NCBI GenBank assembly: GCA_947179155.2
Contig: OX359275.1
Coordinates: 40,213,398-40,277,397, forward strand
Direction of reading: 5' to 3'
DNA from: Hedera helix
Taxonomy: Eukaryota > Streptophyta > Magnoliopsida > Apiales > Araliaceae
DNA: 64,000 nucleotides
Both the position numbers and the translations under genes were made by a program. This document shows positions 50,596-61,482 of this stretch, one piece after another (the first letter of the stretch is position 1; every line of letters begins with the position of its first letter). The notes under the pieces are model-generated. The model did not search any database, was not told the DNA's origin, and saw only the letters and a program-made list of their open reading frames with translations.

Positions 50596-50863
50596 TATTA
50601 AAACATTTGGTTCCATATTGGCTCCATGACTAATTGAGTTAGGTAGGAACCAGTTTTTTAAGTATATGTTTTCCACAACAGTACAGTTAAAAAAGTAAGT
50701 TTCAAAAGTGAATGAAATTACAAATTAACAATTTATACTCGCATATTACATTGGGTTCACAGCCTTGAGCAAAATTTTAATTTCAAAGGCAGGTCCATAT
50801 TATCATGTCAAAACCTTAACTGGGTGCCGCAGCCTAATTTATTTTTTTTGTAATAGAAATAAA

Positions 50864-50998
50864 AATAAAAAATTGATATTTTTATAAGTAAGAATAATAA
50901 TTTTATAAAAAAAATTATATGAATAATAAATATATTTTACACCTATTTAAGAAATATCTTATAAAATATTGATTTTTATTTATAAAAATAACAATTTA
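50864..50998. mobile_element. Stem-loop MITE (family S2)
   Basis: AATTGATATTTTTATAAGTA is inverted against TTTATTTATAAAAATAACAATT-like sequence. The interior matches the reverse complement of 53650-53773. Confidence 0.65.
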
Positions 50999-51297
50999 AA
51001 AAAAAAATAAGGTAGATGCGTTCTTAGTAATTACACGTACTATTTAGATAAATGTGAAAGAAATTAAATGGAAAGGTCACAGAACGTTCAGTATCACGTG
51101 ATTTTTCAAATACTCTTACTATAATTCCACCGTACTATCCGAGAGCACATCCCGGTAACACCGCGCAACTAGTTTAATGCCCTTGGGTTTCTCACTATAT
51201 AGCAGAAGATATGGCTAAAAAGATAAGGTCAGATTTGTTAATTTAGTGTTGGTAATGGTGGGCTTGGAAAATTCAAAGTTCTTTCTTCCTTTTGCTT

Positions 51298-51605
51298 GCT
51301 GGTGTTCATTCGGTAAAAATGAAACCGACTCGATATTGGAATTATATAAAATTTAATATTAATACCGATATTAATTGAATTGATTAATCGGTTTGATATC
51401 GATTTTTATTGAAATATAATGATTATTATTATTTTATTAATAAATAATTAATAATAATAAAAAATAAAAAATAAAAATCAATATAGCCGGTACGATTCGA
51501 TTAATATTGATTTTTTAAAATTTCAGACAGGTACTTAACTGATCGATTTGGACCGATTCGACTTATCATATATACTGAAAAAATCAATAAATTTGAACAT
51601 CTACA
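51298..51605. mobile_element. hAT-like MITE, sibling of 23774-24064
   Basis: Starts GGTGTTCATTCGGT and ends TTTGAACATCTA, with the same plan as 23774-24064: ACCGAT/ATCGGTTT words, a TTA/TAA simple-repeat centre, then GCCGGTACGATTCGATTAAT. No target duplication is visible, so it is older or its ends are shifted. Confidence 0.55.
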
Positions 51606-51689
51606 CAATACGCACGTGTATCTCCTCAATACGTAATAAAATACCTCTCCATAAATGTAAAAGGACAATTCTACACACATAAACATTAA

Positions 51690-51790
51690 ACACAAATTTA
51701 TTTCAATCATTAAAAAATAAGATTTGACACGAATTTTTGGGTTATATCTTACTTTTTAATAATGAAATGGAATTTATGTTTGATTATTTG
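51690..51790. mobile_element. Stem-loop MITE (family S1)
   Basis: CATTAAAAAATAAGATTTGA is inverted against ATCTTACTTTTTAATAATG. The outer ACACAC/GTGTG words are also inverted. Confidence 0.5.
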
Positions 51791-52538
51791 TGTGAATAGA
51801 ATTATTCAATGTAAAAAGAAAAGCTTAAAAATTGAAATACTAAAATAAAATAAAAAATACAATATAATATATATTACAACAACTGTCATATTCAAACCGA
51901 TTATTTGATATATGATATAGTATTTTTTTTCTTTTTCTACCCTGAACCATACTTTATCATACTTCTTTAGGTACAATTGAAAATGGTTAAAACGTTAGAT
52001 CAAGTCAGTATTTCCTCGAATCGATAATTTGGAAGGTATAATTTTACACACTGTTTCTGAATTTTAAAATAAATAAATAAAAAGATGAAAAACTTAATTT
52101 TTTTGTTCTACCAAAAAAATAAAGAATATTATAGTCAATGTTATGCGTTAGTATTCACTGTTGACTTGTGTTGCTTTTGTTGATTTGAATTTTTTCAAGT
52201 TACTTTTATTTTATATTTAAAATTAGATAATTTTTTAAATTATCTTACTTTTTATAAAATATTGAATATTAAGTGAGTATTAATTGTAAGTCTAGAACTC
52301 TCCCGGAGTTCAACCGTGAAAAATACTAAAAGCTCAGAGATGGGATTAAAGATGGAAGAATTTTATTTGAACTTTCTTATCGTTTTAATATTTTACTAAT
52401 TTAAATTTTAAATAAGTTTTTTTTTTGTCAAAATATTTCATTTGCTAAAACAACTAATGTTCTCAAGTTATGTAGACTATTTTCTTGTGTTGTATTTTAA
52501 AATTTTAGTTTAAAATAAGTTATTTATATTTTATTAAT

Positions 52539-52569
<31 letters not shown>

Positions 52570-53649
52570 AGGAATAATCCATAACAAATACTCGCAATGG
52601 AGTAAAATGGGGTAAATACCATCATTAGCGTCCAATATATAAAATAACGATTCAAATTGAAACCGTAAAAATGTTATCCTCTACTATTAATAATAGATGA
52701 GAGAATTAAAAAATTTCAACATTTGTCTAGCAAAGTGCAGTTCCTTTTAGACAAGTAATCCCAATAAACGAGATCTATTGAATTTGTCATATCTCCACTA
52801 GTGCAATTGCGAACAAAAATCATCCGCGCTAGTAATGATAACAGACGGTTTAGTCATCCACTATTACTAGTAACAAATGACAGGTATGGATTTTTTAATC
52901 TCAGTCTTTAGTTGTGGAAGTTATTTGCTCTATTTTACTCTATAATAAATATTTTGTATGAATTGTCAAAAGATTTAGCAAGCTTCTAATTCTATTTTTA
53001 TTTGTTTTTGATATCACATGGTAATCAAAAAGTGTTACCTTGTTACCGATTTTATTACTCGATGAATGCAAAAAATTATAAAAGCAAAACTACGAAATAA
53101 AAGCATGAGACAATTATCAAAAGATATTTCAAACAACTCTTTTCATTCTTTTTTGAGATTGAGATTTATTTATTTTTAACTATTGTTTGTAAATTTTAAA
53201 AAATTATTAATGATTGAGTTTCTCATATTTTTTCTATATTAAATGCTGATTTACTTTTTTCATCTTTTTAATAATTTTTAAAAAGATAATATTAATTTTT
53301 TTTAATCTAATTTGACTAATCAAATAAAATATTAATTATATTTTCTAAATTTTCTATTTTTACTTGGGCGTCACTTGAAAAAGAATGGAAGGAGTATTGG
53401 TTACAACTGAGTACCGACCGACAACTCGAAGGTAAGTGGTCCAAATAAATAAATAAATAAATACGAACGGAACGGAGCCGAACCTAACAAGAAGTAATTA
53501 GGGCGATGGGGCATTAGGTAGCAGCGTGTACGTCGTACGAGTAACAGAAACAGATACCTATCTCTTTTTATATTCTTTTGTCCTTTTCATTAAAGGATGT
53601 GTGGAGCAGCCTTCCTAAACTAACTAAATTATATATTTTTTTAAGAAAT

Positions 53650-53773
53650 TAATATTTTTTATAAATAAAGATTAATATTTTATAAGATTTCTTTAACGGA
53701 AATATGATTTATTTATTATTTATGTAATTTTTTTTAAAAAATATTAATTTTATTTGAACAAATATTAATTCCC
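53650..53773. mobile_element. Stem-loop MITE (family S2)
   Basis: Includes AATATTTTATAAGATTTCTT and TAATTTTTTTTAAAAAATATTAA. It aligns with the reverse complement of 50864-50998, so the pair is inserted in opposite orientation. Confidence 0.6.
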
Positions 53774-55354
53774 TTTCTTTTATGACTTGTATAAATGTCT
53801 CAATCTCAGAATGATGATGAAGCCATGAAGGGAGGGAGGAGTATCTAGCGGAGAAATTCTTCTTTTTTTCTTCAAGTTTTGCATTAAATAATGTTTAATT
53901 AAGTCAAATAATTAAATAGATAATCAGAGAGACGGAAGGAAGAGGGAAGGTTAGCTATGTGTCTGGGAAAGCGTGCATGTAGAGCGTGGGTTACCTGCAT
54001 CCGTACAGGTAAACCTTTACTGGGAAGAAAGTTGGGATCTGAATGCAGGTAACCGGCTAATGAAGGTGGAGGTTATATTAATAGGATAGAATACCCATGA
54101 AGAGGCGAGACATAAATAAGGGAGGGCCGTTGCAGGAAAGGACGGGGGAGGTTATAAAGACAGGCTGGACTGTCTGACACCAAAAGCAGTCATGATTCTC
54201 CCTCCGATTCGGCGACCGTTCTTGTCGTTTTCTGCCACCTCACCCCACCCCAACCCACGCCACCCATTCCCATCTTTTTATCATTCATTTTTTTTTTTTC
54301 ATTTTACAAAGAAAAATGAATATTATTCCTTCATTTAAAATGTAAACAATAATTGATAATAGTGATTTTATGTGTTATATTGATAATGCACTAATTTAGA
54401 GAGAATATATAGACTGAAAATTCTATTATTTTAATAAATGATTATTTACTTGAATTGATTTTAGTTTTATTTTTTCTATTTTACTGCATAACTCTTATAA
54501 GTTCACAAATATTACAAAAAAAGAAGAAGAGTACTTTATAATATATATATATATATATATATTAAGTATTAACAGTGTTATGATAATGACAAATAATTAA
54601 AATAAAAATAATAAAGTAATATTTAACATAATTAATAAAATATTATGAACATAATATAACACGACAGATGATGAAATTTTAATTCTATTTTAAAATGTGC
54701 TTATAATGATAAATATCATCACTAAATGTGAACATATATTATCACCAGTCTATAGATAAATATCCCTTACTCTAACGCTCTCCAGCCTGTCGTTCCCTCT
54801 GTTTTCTTTCAGTCAAACCTCATCCCCCCTCAACCGTTACTTATCCTCTCTTTCCCCCGCCTTTCGTTTTCATTAATTAATGTTGAAGACCTTGGCCCCC
54901 TCCCATTTTATTTTTGTGAGCCTAATTTAATTTAAAAACAACAGCTACATAAATACTGAATACTACCGGCGACAACTTTCATTTATTTGCGGATTCTATC
55001 ACACGCTCCTCCCTTTGGAGCCTCTCTCCAGCGTTCTGTCTCTATTTGGCACACAATATCACTATTATTCTAATTACTAACTGATTTTCTTTTCACGAGA
55101 TTTTTGTCGTATAATAAATTTCACATCCACGTGAAATTACCCTGTTAGAAAAATTAATTTTACTGGTAAATATACAAAAAACAACAACATACACGTTATA
55201 AAAATATTTTATAACATTAAGTTCAAATATTCGTATTAAACTTATGGAATAAGATTGTGTTCTTTATATAAATTGTAATAATAATAATAATAATTTTATT
55301 TTAGAAAATAAATATTTGTAAATAACATGGACAAAAATTGAATTACGATATATG

Positions 55355-55360
55355 CACGCA

Positions 55361-55421
<61 letters not shown>
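55355..55421. repeat. Compound (CA)n(TA)n microsatellite
   Basis: A CA run followed directly by a TA run of about 15 units. A natural length-polymorphic marker. Confidence 0.95.
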
Positions 55422-55425
<4 letters not shown>

Positions 55426-55506
55426 AAAGCATAAAAGGATGATAATATCCTCAACTAATCGTCGATAGTAAAATGTATTGAAAGTTTTAAATATGAATTA
55501 TAATTA

Positions 55507-55922
55507 ATATTTAAAAAATCGGACTGAATTGACAGTTTGATTGGAATCGGTCAGCTCTCCAATCTAGTTGACCCAGAAAATCGATTTGGCAGCAACCTAG
55601 TCAAAAAATGGTTGATCATTGGTAAAATCGGTTAATTGGCCCAATAAACCGATTAGCTAAGTATTTTTTTAATATTTTTGTTGTATAAAAATATTTTTAT
55701 TTTTAAAATTAAATATTTTTAGTAATATTGTAATATAATTTCACTATATTATATCATACAAAAAAATAGATATTTTAAAAATATATTAATTATTAATAAT
55801 ATATACTTTTATGTATTTATGACGTCATTTGTTCAATAACTGTTCTACCATTAATTGAATGAATGATCCACCCATCCGATACTTTTTTCATTTAGCTAAC
55901 TGATCCGATTTTTAAAATATCG
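55507..55922 (-). mobile_element. Interspersed TIR-type repeat, copy 2 (about 416 bp)
   Basis: It is the reverse complement of the 2777-3209 family: the order TTATGTATTTATGACGTCAT is inverted here (55809-55828). TIRs ATATTTAAAAAATCGGA and TCCGATTTTTAAAATAT are near perfect. ATTATAATTA lies at 55497-55506 and 55923-55932, a direct repeat of 8-10 bp consistent with a hAT or Mutator target duplication. Non-coding. Confidence 0.75.
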
Positions 55923-57368
55923 ATTATAATTATGAAACGGTGACAAGTCGTAGGGAATAAATAGAACACATACACCATTATTAATGTAAGAGGATTATTG
56001 GGAAAATATAAATATATTTATGAAAATATAGTTCCCTGACCAAATAAGATTAGAGAGTTTTATTATTATTTTCAGGAAACAAGTAGCAATAATTATGTTT
56101 TAAAAAATAAAATTAAACAAGTTTACCAACCCTGATGGGTAATAGTTTATTAAGATAATTAATTAAATATAGAATAAATATTTAATTATAATTTTGAGAA
56201 GATAATAGTAGTTATTAAAATTTTAAATATTCATTTAATTAATAAATTGTTGAAATATATATTTTAGGCTTATTTAATTAGTTATTAAGTTAAATATTTT
56301 GAATAAAATATAAATTTATTTAGCTATGATTATGATAAAGTAATTCTTTTAATTTTATTTAAATTGAATTGATTCGTTCAAATTTTAATCCTAATAGAAT
56401 TATGAAACTTAAAGGTTTAATAAATTTTATTTTAGTTATGACAGTTAATTAGTAAAGAATTCACTACAATTCTTTAACTAATTTATTGTCAGTACTAAAA
56501 TTTAGATTTATTATTAATACAATTAATTCTATGAGTTGATAAATTTTAAAAATTTTAATTTATTAAATATTAATTTAATAATAAAATCAAGACTAATACT
56601 AATATATTCAAATCATGGTTTATTAAGAATTTTTTTCTTTATCTTAATAAAAATTTAATAATAAAATTATCTTATATAAATTTGTAAAATATATATTGTT
56701 TTACATAAAATTATTATAAGAAAACTTATAATAAAATTGGTAGATATATAAATTAAAATTATTTTAAAAGATTATTTTTCTATTAGAGATATATAAAAAA
56801 AAATTATTTCCTTTTTTATAACAAGCTACGTTTTTTTTGAATTTTTCATAAATTTTTAAAAAATTAAATTATTTTAAATTTAAATAAAAAAATTAAATTA
56901 AAATTTTTGAAATTAAAGTTGTGTTTTTAATTATATAATTTGATGAAACAAGTTGGAGGAAAAAGAAAAGGAAAATTCTATATTTACTTATAAAGCTTAC
57001 TTAGTATGTTTATTAGTAGAAAAAATAAAAAAGTGTGTCTTTATTTTTAATTATTAAAATGAATATAATTGAGTTATATTTTTTTATTTTTTTATGAGTA
57101 AATTTTGTGAGTAAAATTTATGAATAAAAGTAGGTGGGCTCAAGAAAAATAAAATTGTGAAGCAAACGCTCGCACAGGGAATTGTGAGTTTAGGGGTGTG
57201 AGTAATTGAGTGTGTGTGAATGAGTGAAGGTCTTGGATGTGACGCGTCCGTTTGCCAGCTGTTTCCCATATCCCCCAAATTGAACAGCTTGCCTGGAAGA
57301 AGCGGTGCCCATAACGCCTCCAACTTTCCCTTTACCAGCTCAACCGGTCATCCCTATCCACTCGCTCC

Positions 57369-57375
57369 TTATATA
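57369..57375 (+). promoter_or_regulatory. Probable TATA box of the MYB gene
   Basis: TTATATA within CTCCTTATATACCCC lies about 135 bp upstream of the MYB start, followed by a CT-rich leader typical of plant 5' UTRs. Position and word are the only evidence. Confidence 0.6.
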
Positions 57376-57508
57376 CCCCCAACTCTTCTTATGTCATATG
57401 TACATATATATCTATTCTCTCCGCCACCACCTTCTCTCTCACGGTCTTTCTCTGAACTCAACCAACAAAACTGAAAATCCTTTAAATTTTTATTCCAGAC
57501 CAGAAATA

Positions 57509-58600
57509 ATGCCCGACACAAAGATAGATATGGATCGGATCAAAGGCCCATGGAGTCCTGAAGAGGACGAGATGCTACAGAAAATGGTTCAAAAATACGG
57601 CCCACGAAATTGGTCTCTCATCAGCAAATCAATACCTGGTAGATCCGGCAAATCCTGCCGGTTGCGATGGTGTAACCAGCTGTCCCCCCAGGTTGAGCAC
57701 CGGGCCTTCACTACCGAAGAAGACGATACCATCATTAGAGCCCACGCTCGGTTTGGTAATAAATGGGCCACTATTGCCCGCCTCCTTTCGGGTCGGACTG
57801 ACAACGCTATAAAAAACCACTGGAACTCCACTTTGAAAAGGAAGTGTTCTTCATTGAGTTCTGATGAAGCTGACGTCTTTCCGAATCCGCAGCGGTTAAA
57901 GCGATCGGTTAGTGCCGGGTCAGCAGTACCGGTTTCCGGGCTTTACTTGACTCCGGGAAGTCCTTCCGGATCTGATGCTAGTGATTCGAGTCTTCACGTT
58001 ACGACGTCGTGTACTCATGTGTACCGACCGGTGGCAAGGACAGGTGGTGTTTACGCGCCGCAGGTGGAAACAACGTCGTCTAGCGACAACGATCCTCCAA
58101 CTTCCTTGTCTTTGTCTTTGTCTCTTCCTGGAATCGATTCGAGTTCGTTCTCAAATCGCGTTACCGAGTCAACTAGGTCATCTAATCCAGTTCAGGTAAT
58201 CCCTCAGGCGCCAAAATTAGCTCCGATCCCGGTTTCTTTTAAGCCACCATCGGTTCCGGTGCAACAGATTCCGTTGATTCTAGAAAATAACCAGATAGAT
58301 AAGTTTGGATCGTCGGCATTAACAGCGCCGCCGATGAATAAGGGTCCGGTGACTCACCGGGATGTGGAGTTTGCCACTCTGCCGCCGCAGACGGCAGTGG
58401 GACAGCAGGAGAAGGCTTTTATGCCGTTTAATGCAGAATTTTTGGCGGTGATGCAAGAGATGATAAGGAAGGAGGTGAGAAATTACATGGCAGGGCTTGA
58501 TCAACAACATCAAAGTGCGATTGGGATAGGAATGTGCATGCAGCAGGCAAATAATTCTTCTGCTTTGGGAAAGCGAATCGGAATGAGTAAGATCGAGTAG
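57509..58600 (+). CDS. R2R3-MYB transcription factor, subgroup 22 (MYB44/70/73/77-like), 363 aa
   Basis: A single open frame without introns, as is usual for subgroup 22. ATG 57509 is chosen because the preceding in-frame codons are leader-like; ATG 57530 (MDRIKGPW) is a second option that matches the family start more closely. R2 covers about residues 10-62 (GPWSPEEDEMLQKMVQKYGP, SCRLRWCNQL), and R3 about 63-113 (FTTEEDDTIIRAHARFGNKW, GRTDNAIKNHWNS). The regularly spaced Trp residues are present, with Phe at the first R3 position as normal. The subgroup motif GLYLTPGSPSGSDASDSS and an LSLSLSL (LxLxL, EAR-type) stretch follow. The C-terminus includes an EMIRKEVRNYM helix. Family members act in the nucleus in ABA, auxin and stress responses, binding MYB core sites. 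No defect seen. Confidence 0.95.
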   Translation: MPDTKIDMDRIKGPWSPEEDEMLQKMVQKYGPRNWSLISKSIPGRSGKSCRLRWCNQLSPQVEHRAFTTEEDDTIIRAHARFGNKWATIARLLSGRTDNAIKNHWNSTLKRKCSSLSSDEADVFPNPQRLKRSVSAGSAVPVSGLYLTPGSPSGSDASDSSLHVTTSCTHVYRPVARTGGVYAPQVETTSSSDNDPPTSLSLSLSLPGIDSSSFSNRVTESTRSSNPVQVIPQAPKLAPIPVSFKPPSVPVQQIPLILENNQIDKFGSSALTAPPMNKGPVTHRDVEFATLPPQTAVGQQEKAFMPFNAEFLAVMQEMIRKEVRNYMAGLDQQHQSAIGIGMCMQQANNSSALGKRIGMSKIE

Positions 58601-59658
58601 TAGGAATTTGGTAGTTACTTCAGCGCTCCAAAGAAAACCAGAGACTGAGTTTGGGATGATGAGAAAAGAAAGAAACAAACTTTGTTTTTCTCTTGTTTTT
58701 CGTCTCTCCCCGGTAATAATTTTGGTCATTGTACAGAAGAGAGAAAAGAGGGGAAATGAGAGGAAAATTGAAAATGTGAACAAAACTTTTGTTATCCATC
58801 CAGCATCTTCAGGCAAAAGCAGCAGGGGCAGGCACGGAAGAGAGTCTAAGTTGGGGAAGGATAAAAATTGAAAGAGAAATGGAAAAATAGAAATAAAAAT
58901 AAAATATTATTATCATCTTTTAATTACATATTCAGTCCATTTTTAAGTTATATTAATATTGAGGCATACTTACTATTGCCCTAGCCAAAAAAATGAATGT
59001 TGATATTGAGGCATACTACTAATTTGACTGAATTACTCTTGCAAAATGAATGTTCTTTATTATGATGTCGGTAAAGAGAGGCCTCGTCTCTTTTTAAATC
59101 AATGATACTACGTAACTAAGTAACCGTTGGCCTTCTTAATTAGGAAAAGACAAATAAAGGGTTTTACTTGTCCCAAATCAAAGACTAAAGCTTGTTCTAA
59201 CGGCCAGAATTATTCAGCTAATTTATCAAAACCTAACAGTTTACATAGCTGCTCCAATTCAGCCAAGACTTGATAATTTTACATGGCCCCTCCTAGTCAG
59301 CCAAGACTTCGATAATTAGTATCATCGGATTGACCAAAGGCAGCCAAGACTTGGATAATTAGTGTTACTGGATTGACCAAAGGCGTTCAAGGTTCTTTCA
59401 TACGCCCTCAATCAATTGTCCAACTTATCAACGCTCAACAGTTATGTTTCAACTGATATTATATGGTTGTTAGGTAGTCATGTTTCAACTGATATTATAT
59501 GGTTGTTAGGTTGTAGTTTAGGAGTAGGAGGTATTTCCCTAGTATGAAAATTTCAACCCTAACGCCCCGCGATACCTTTATGCTCTCTTTGGTTACAACA
59601 ATAGAACGTGAACGACAAAGGGACAACCATATCTATCTCAAAGCTCCCCTATAAGTAG
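58601..59658. other. MYB 3' UTR and repeat-bearing spacer before the retrotransposon
   Basis: The MYB 3' region is purine-rich to about 58920. From 58930 on there are short duplicated words (TTGAGGCATACT twice) and two tandem-repeat patches (59260-59383 and 59444-59511). No gene. Confidence 0.5.
59260..59511. repeat. Two short tandem-repeat patches
   Basis: CAGCCAAGACTTxGATAATT starts at 59260, 59298 and 59341 (spacing 38 and 43 bp). ATGTTTCAACTGATATTATA starts at 59444 and 59480, a near-perfect 36-bp duplication. Confidence 0.85.
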
Positions 59659-60077
59659 TGTAAGACCCCGAATTTTATGAAATACAAAATTTAATTTTTC
59701 TTCATATATATATTTTTTTGAAACAGTAAGTGGTTAAATTAACAAAATTGAAAGTTAAGGATGTTATGTGCAAATTTTATTTTGTCGGATAATATTCGCT
59801 TTGTCGGGGAATATTCGTTTGGTCGGGGAATATTCGTGTCGTACGACGGCGCCGAAATAATAAATTATTGGTGGACCCCACAACGGAATATTTGTCGGAT
59901 ATAGAAAACGACAGAAGTAACCTTTTTAAATAAAAATAGTCAACGGAACTGTTAAAATACCGGTGATAAAAGAATAGTAGCATACGGTAGTTTATGGTAT
60001 TTTCTGTAGCACACGGTACTCTACAGTAACACACGGTATTGCATAGTGTCTCATATTATTGGTCTGATAATTGACAC

Positions 60078-60330
60078 CGTAACTGTTACGCATCATTTCA
60101 TCGATAATTGTCACTGCATAATATTTTATATTATCAATTCAATAATTGTTGTTACACAGTATTTTGCATTATTGATTTAATAATTGTCATTACACTGTAT
60201 TTTATATCATTGAGTCAATAATTGTTGTTGCACTGTTTTTAAAATTATTGAACCTAATAATTGTCACAGTAACATATGCACAGTAATTCACATTATTGAA
60301 TCAATAATTGTCATTACACAGTAACGTATG
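60078..60330 (+). repeat. Array of AT palindromes with CAATAATTG cores
   Basis: About six degenerate units of roughly 40-48 bp carry (T/C)AATAATTGT(C/T)(A/G)TTAC. Exact CAATAATTG occurs at 60140-60148, 60216-60224 and 60302-60310. This word is the consensus binding palindrome of class I HD-Zip proteins, CAAT(A/T)ATTG. Corresponding arrays exist in LTRs A and C. Confidence 0.75.
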
Positions 60331-60470
60331 CTTTATTTTACATTATTGTTATCTCTATTATGATGTTATTTAAACAGTTGTATTTCATTAATTTATTGAC
60401 TTGATATCTAAGAGCTAACTATACTGTATTTATAACAATTAGTCATAATAATTGAATTGATAAAGTTATT

Positions 60471-60715
60471 TGTTTATAATATAAAGTTAGGTGATTATTA
60501 GGTGATATGAAATGAATGGTGTAGATTAAAGTGTGAATTATTGTTGAATAATTGAATTGATTTGTTTATAATATAAAGTTAGGTGATTATTAGGTGATAT
60601 GAAATGAATGGTGTAGATTAAAGTGTGAATTATTGTTGAATAATTAAATTGATTTGTTTATAATATAAAGTTAGGTGATTATTAGGTGATATGAAATGAA
60701 TGGTGTAGATTAAAG
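60471..60715 (+). repeat. 92-bp tandem repeat, about 2.7 copies
   Basis: TGTTTATAATATAAAGTTAG starts at 60471, 60563 and 60655, with units nearly identical. It is absent from LTRs A, C and E, so it is a recent expansion just upstream of the LTR promoter. Confidence 0.9.
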
Positions 60716-60803
60716 ATAATATAATATTTGAAATGGATGGTGTAGATTAAAAGGTGATATTTAAATGAATGGTTTAGATTAAATGAATGATAAGATTTTT
60801 GGC

Positions 60804-60811
60804 TATAAATA
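60804..60811 (+). promoter_or_regulatory. LTR TATA box
   Basis: TATAAATA in the context GGCTATAAATAG. The same word sits at the equivalent place in LTR E (3436-3443) and, inverted, in LTRs A (41650-41657) and C (45120-45127). Confidence 0.75.
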
Positions 60812-61125
60812 GAAGCATTAACTTAAGGATTTTTCATAAACTTCCTTACTTGTTCTTTCTTTCTCTCTCTAAATACTTCTTGTGAAAGTTCTCTCTAAGT
60901 GTGCTTAAGTTATCTTGAGTATTTGTGAAGATCTATAAGTATACGTGTACTGTTCAAGTTAATCAACCTCATTTAAATCAATATCCAGTCACGTGTTACG
61001 GTAAGGGATACTATCTTTTTCATCTTCCATTATTCAAACATACTATGGTAAGGGATTATCATTATTTGATTCTCGATAATAATATTGTTTCTTCCTTACT
61101 CATAAGACGTGCCTTTTATTTCCAT

Positions 61126-61482
61126 GTATTAAATTGTGGGAATAACCTTACGGAGCGGATTGCCGCCTGTTGGTGAATAACCTTTCGTATTCATTCATTA
61201 TTAATCTCTGAGAATAACCTTACGGAGCGGATTGCCGCCTGTTTGGTGAATAACTCTTTGTACTCAAATTCTATTAAATTGTGGGAATAACCTTACGGAG
61301 CGGATTGCCGCCTGTTGGTGAATAACCTTTCGTATTCATTTATTATTAATCTCTGAGAATAACCTTACGGAGCGGATTGCCGCCTGTTTGGTGAATAACT
61401 CTTTGTACTCAAATTATATTAAATTGTGGGAATAACCTTACGGAGCGGATTGCCGCCTGTTGGTGAATAACCCTTTGTATTA
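61126..61482 (+). repeat. LTR minisatellite: 145-bp dimer, five monomers
   Basis: GAATAACCTTACGGAGCGGA cores repeat with alternating flanks (TTGTGGGAATAACC and CTCTGAGAATAACC). The GTGGG-type unit starts near 61136, 61281 and 61426, giving an exact 145-bp period. LTR C holds three monomers. Confidence 0.92.

Larger units (their letters stand above)
51806..57368. other. Gene-free region upstream of the MYB gene
   Basis: Mostly AT-rich. It contains a TA microsatellite (52543-52569), a Stowaway-like right end (GGAAGGAGTAT near 53390), a stem-loop MITE (53650-53773) and a 12-bp inverted repeat (53989-54000 against 54043-54054). It also has GC-balanced stretches at 53940-54260 and 54770-55040, where no exon was recognised, a CA/TA microsatellite (55355-55421) and the TIR repeat at 55507-55922. 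Confidence 0.4.

Noticed and set aside
57305..57508. 68-codon in-frame extension of the MYB protein
   Set aside because: It includes the TATA box and CT-rich leader and is unlike the family N-terminus.
58319..58816. 165-aa minus-strand frame
   Set aside because: A shadow opposite the MYB coding sequence and 3' UTR; composition follows the opposite strand.
61126..61482. Regularly spaced repeats resembling a CRISPR array
   Set aside because: The whole 145-bp unit repeats, there are no unique spacers, and it lies in an LTR of a plant retrotransposon.
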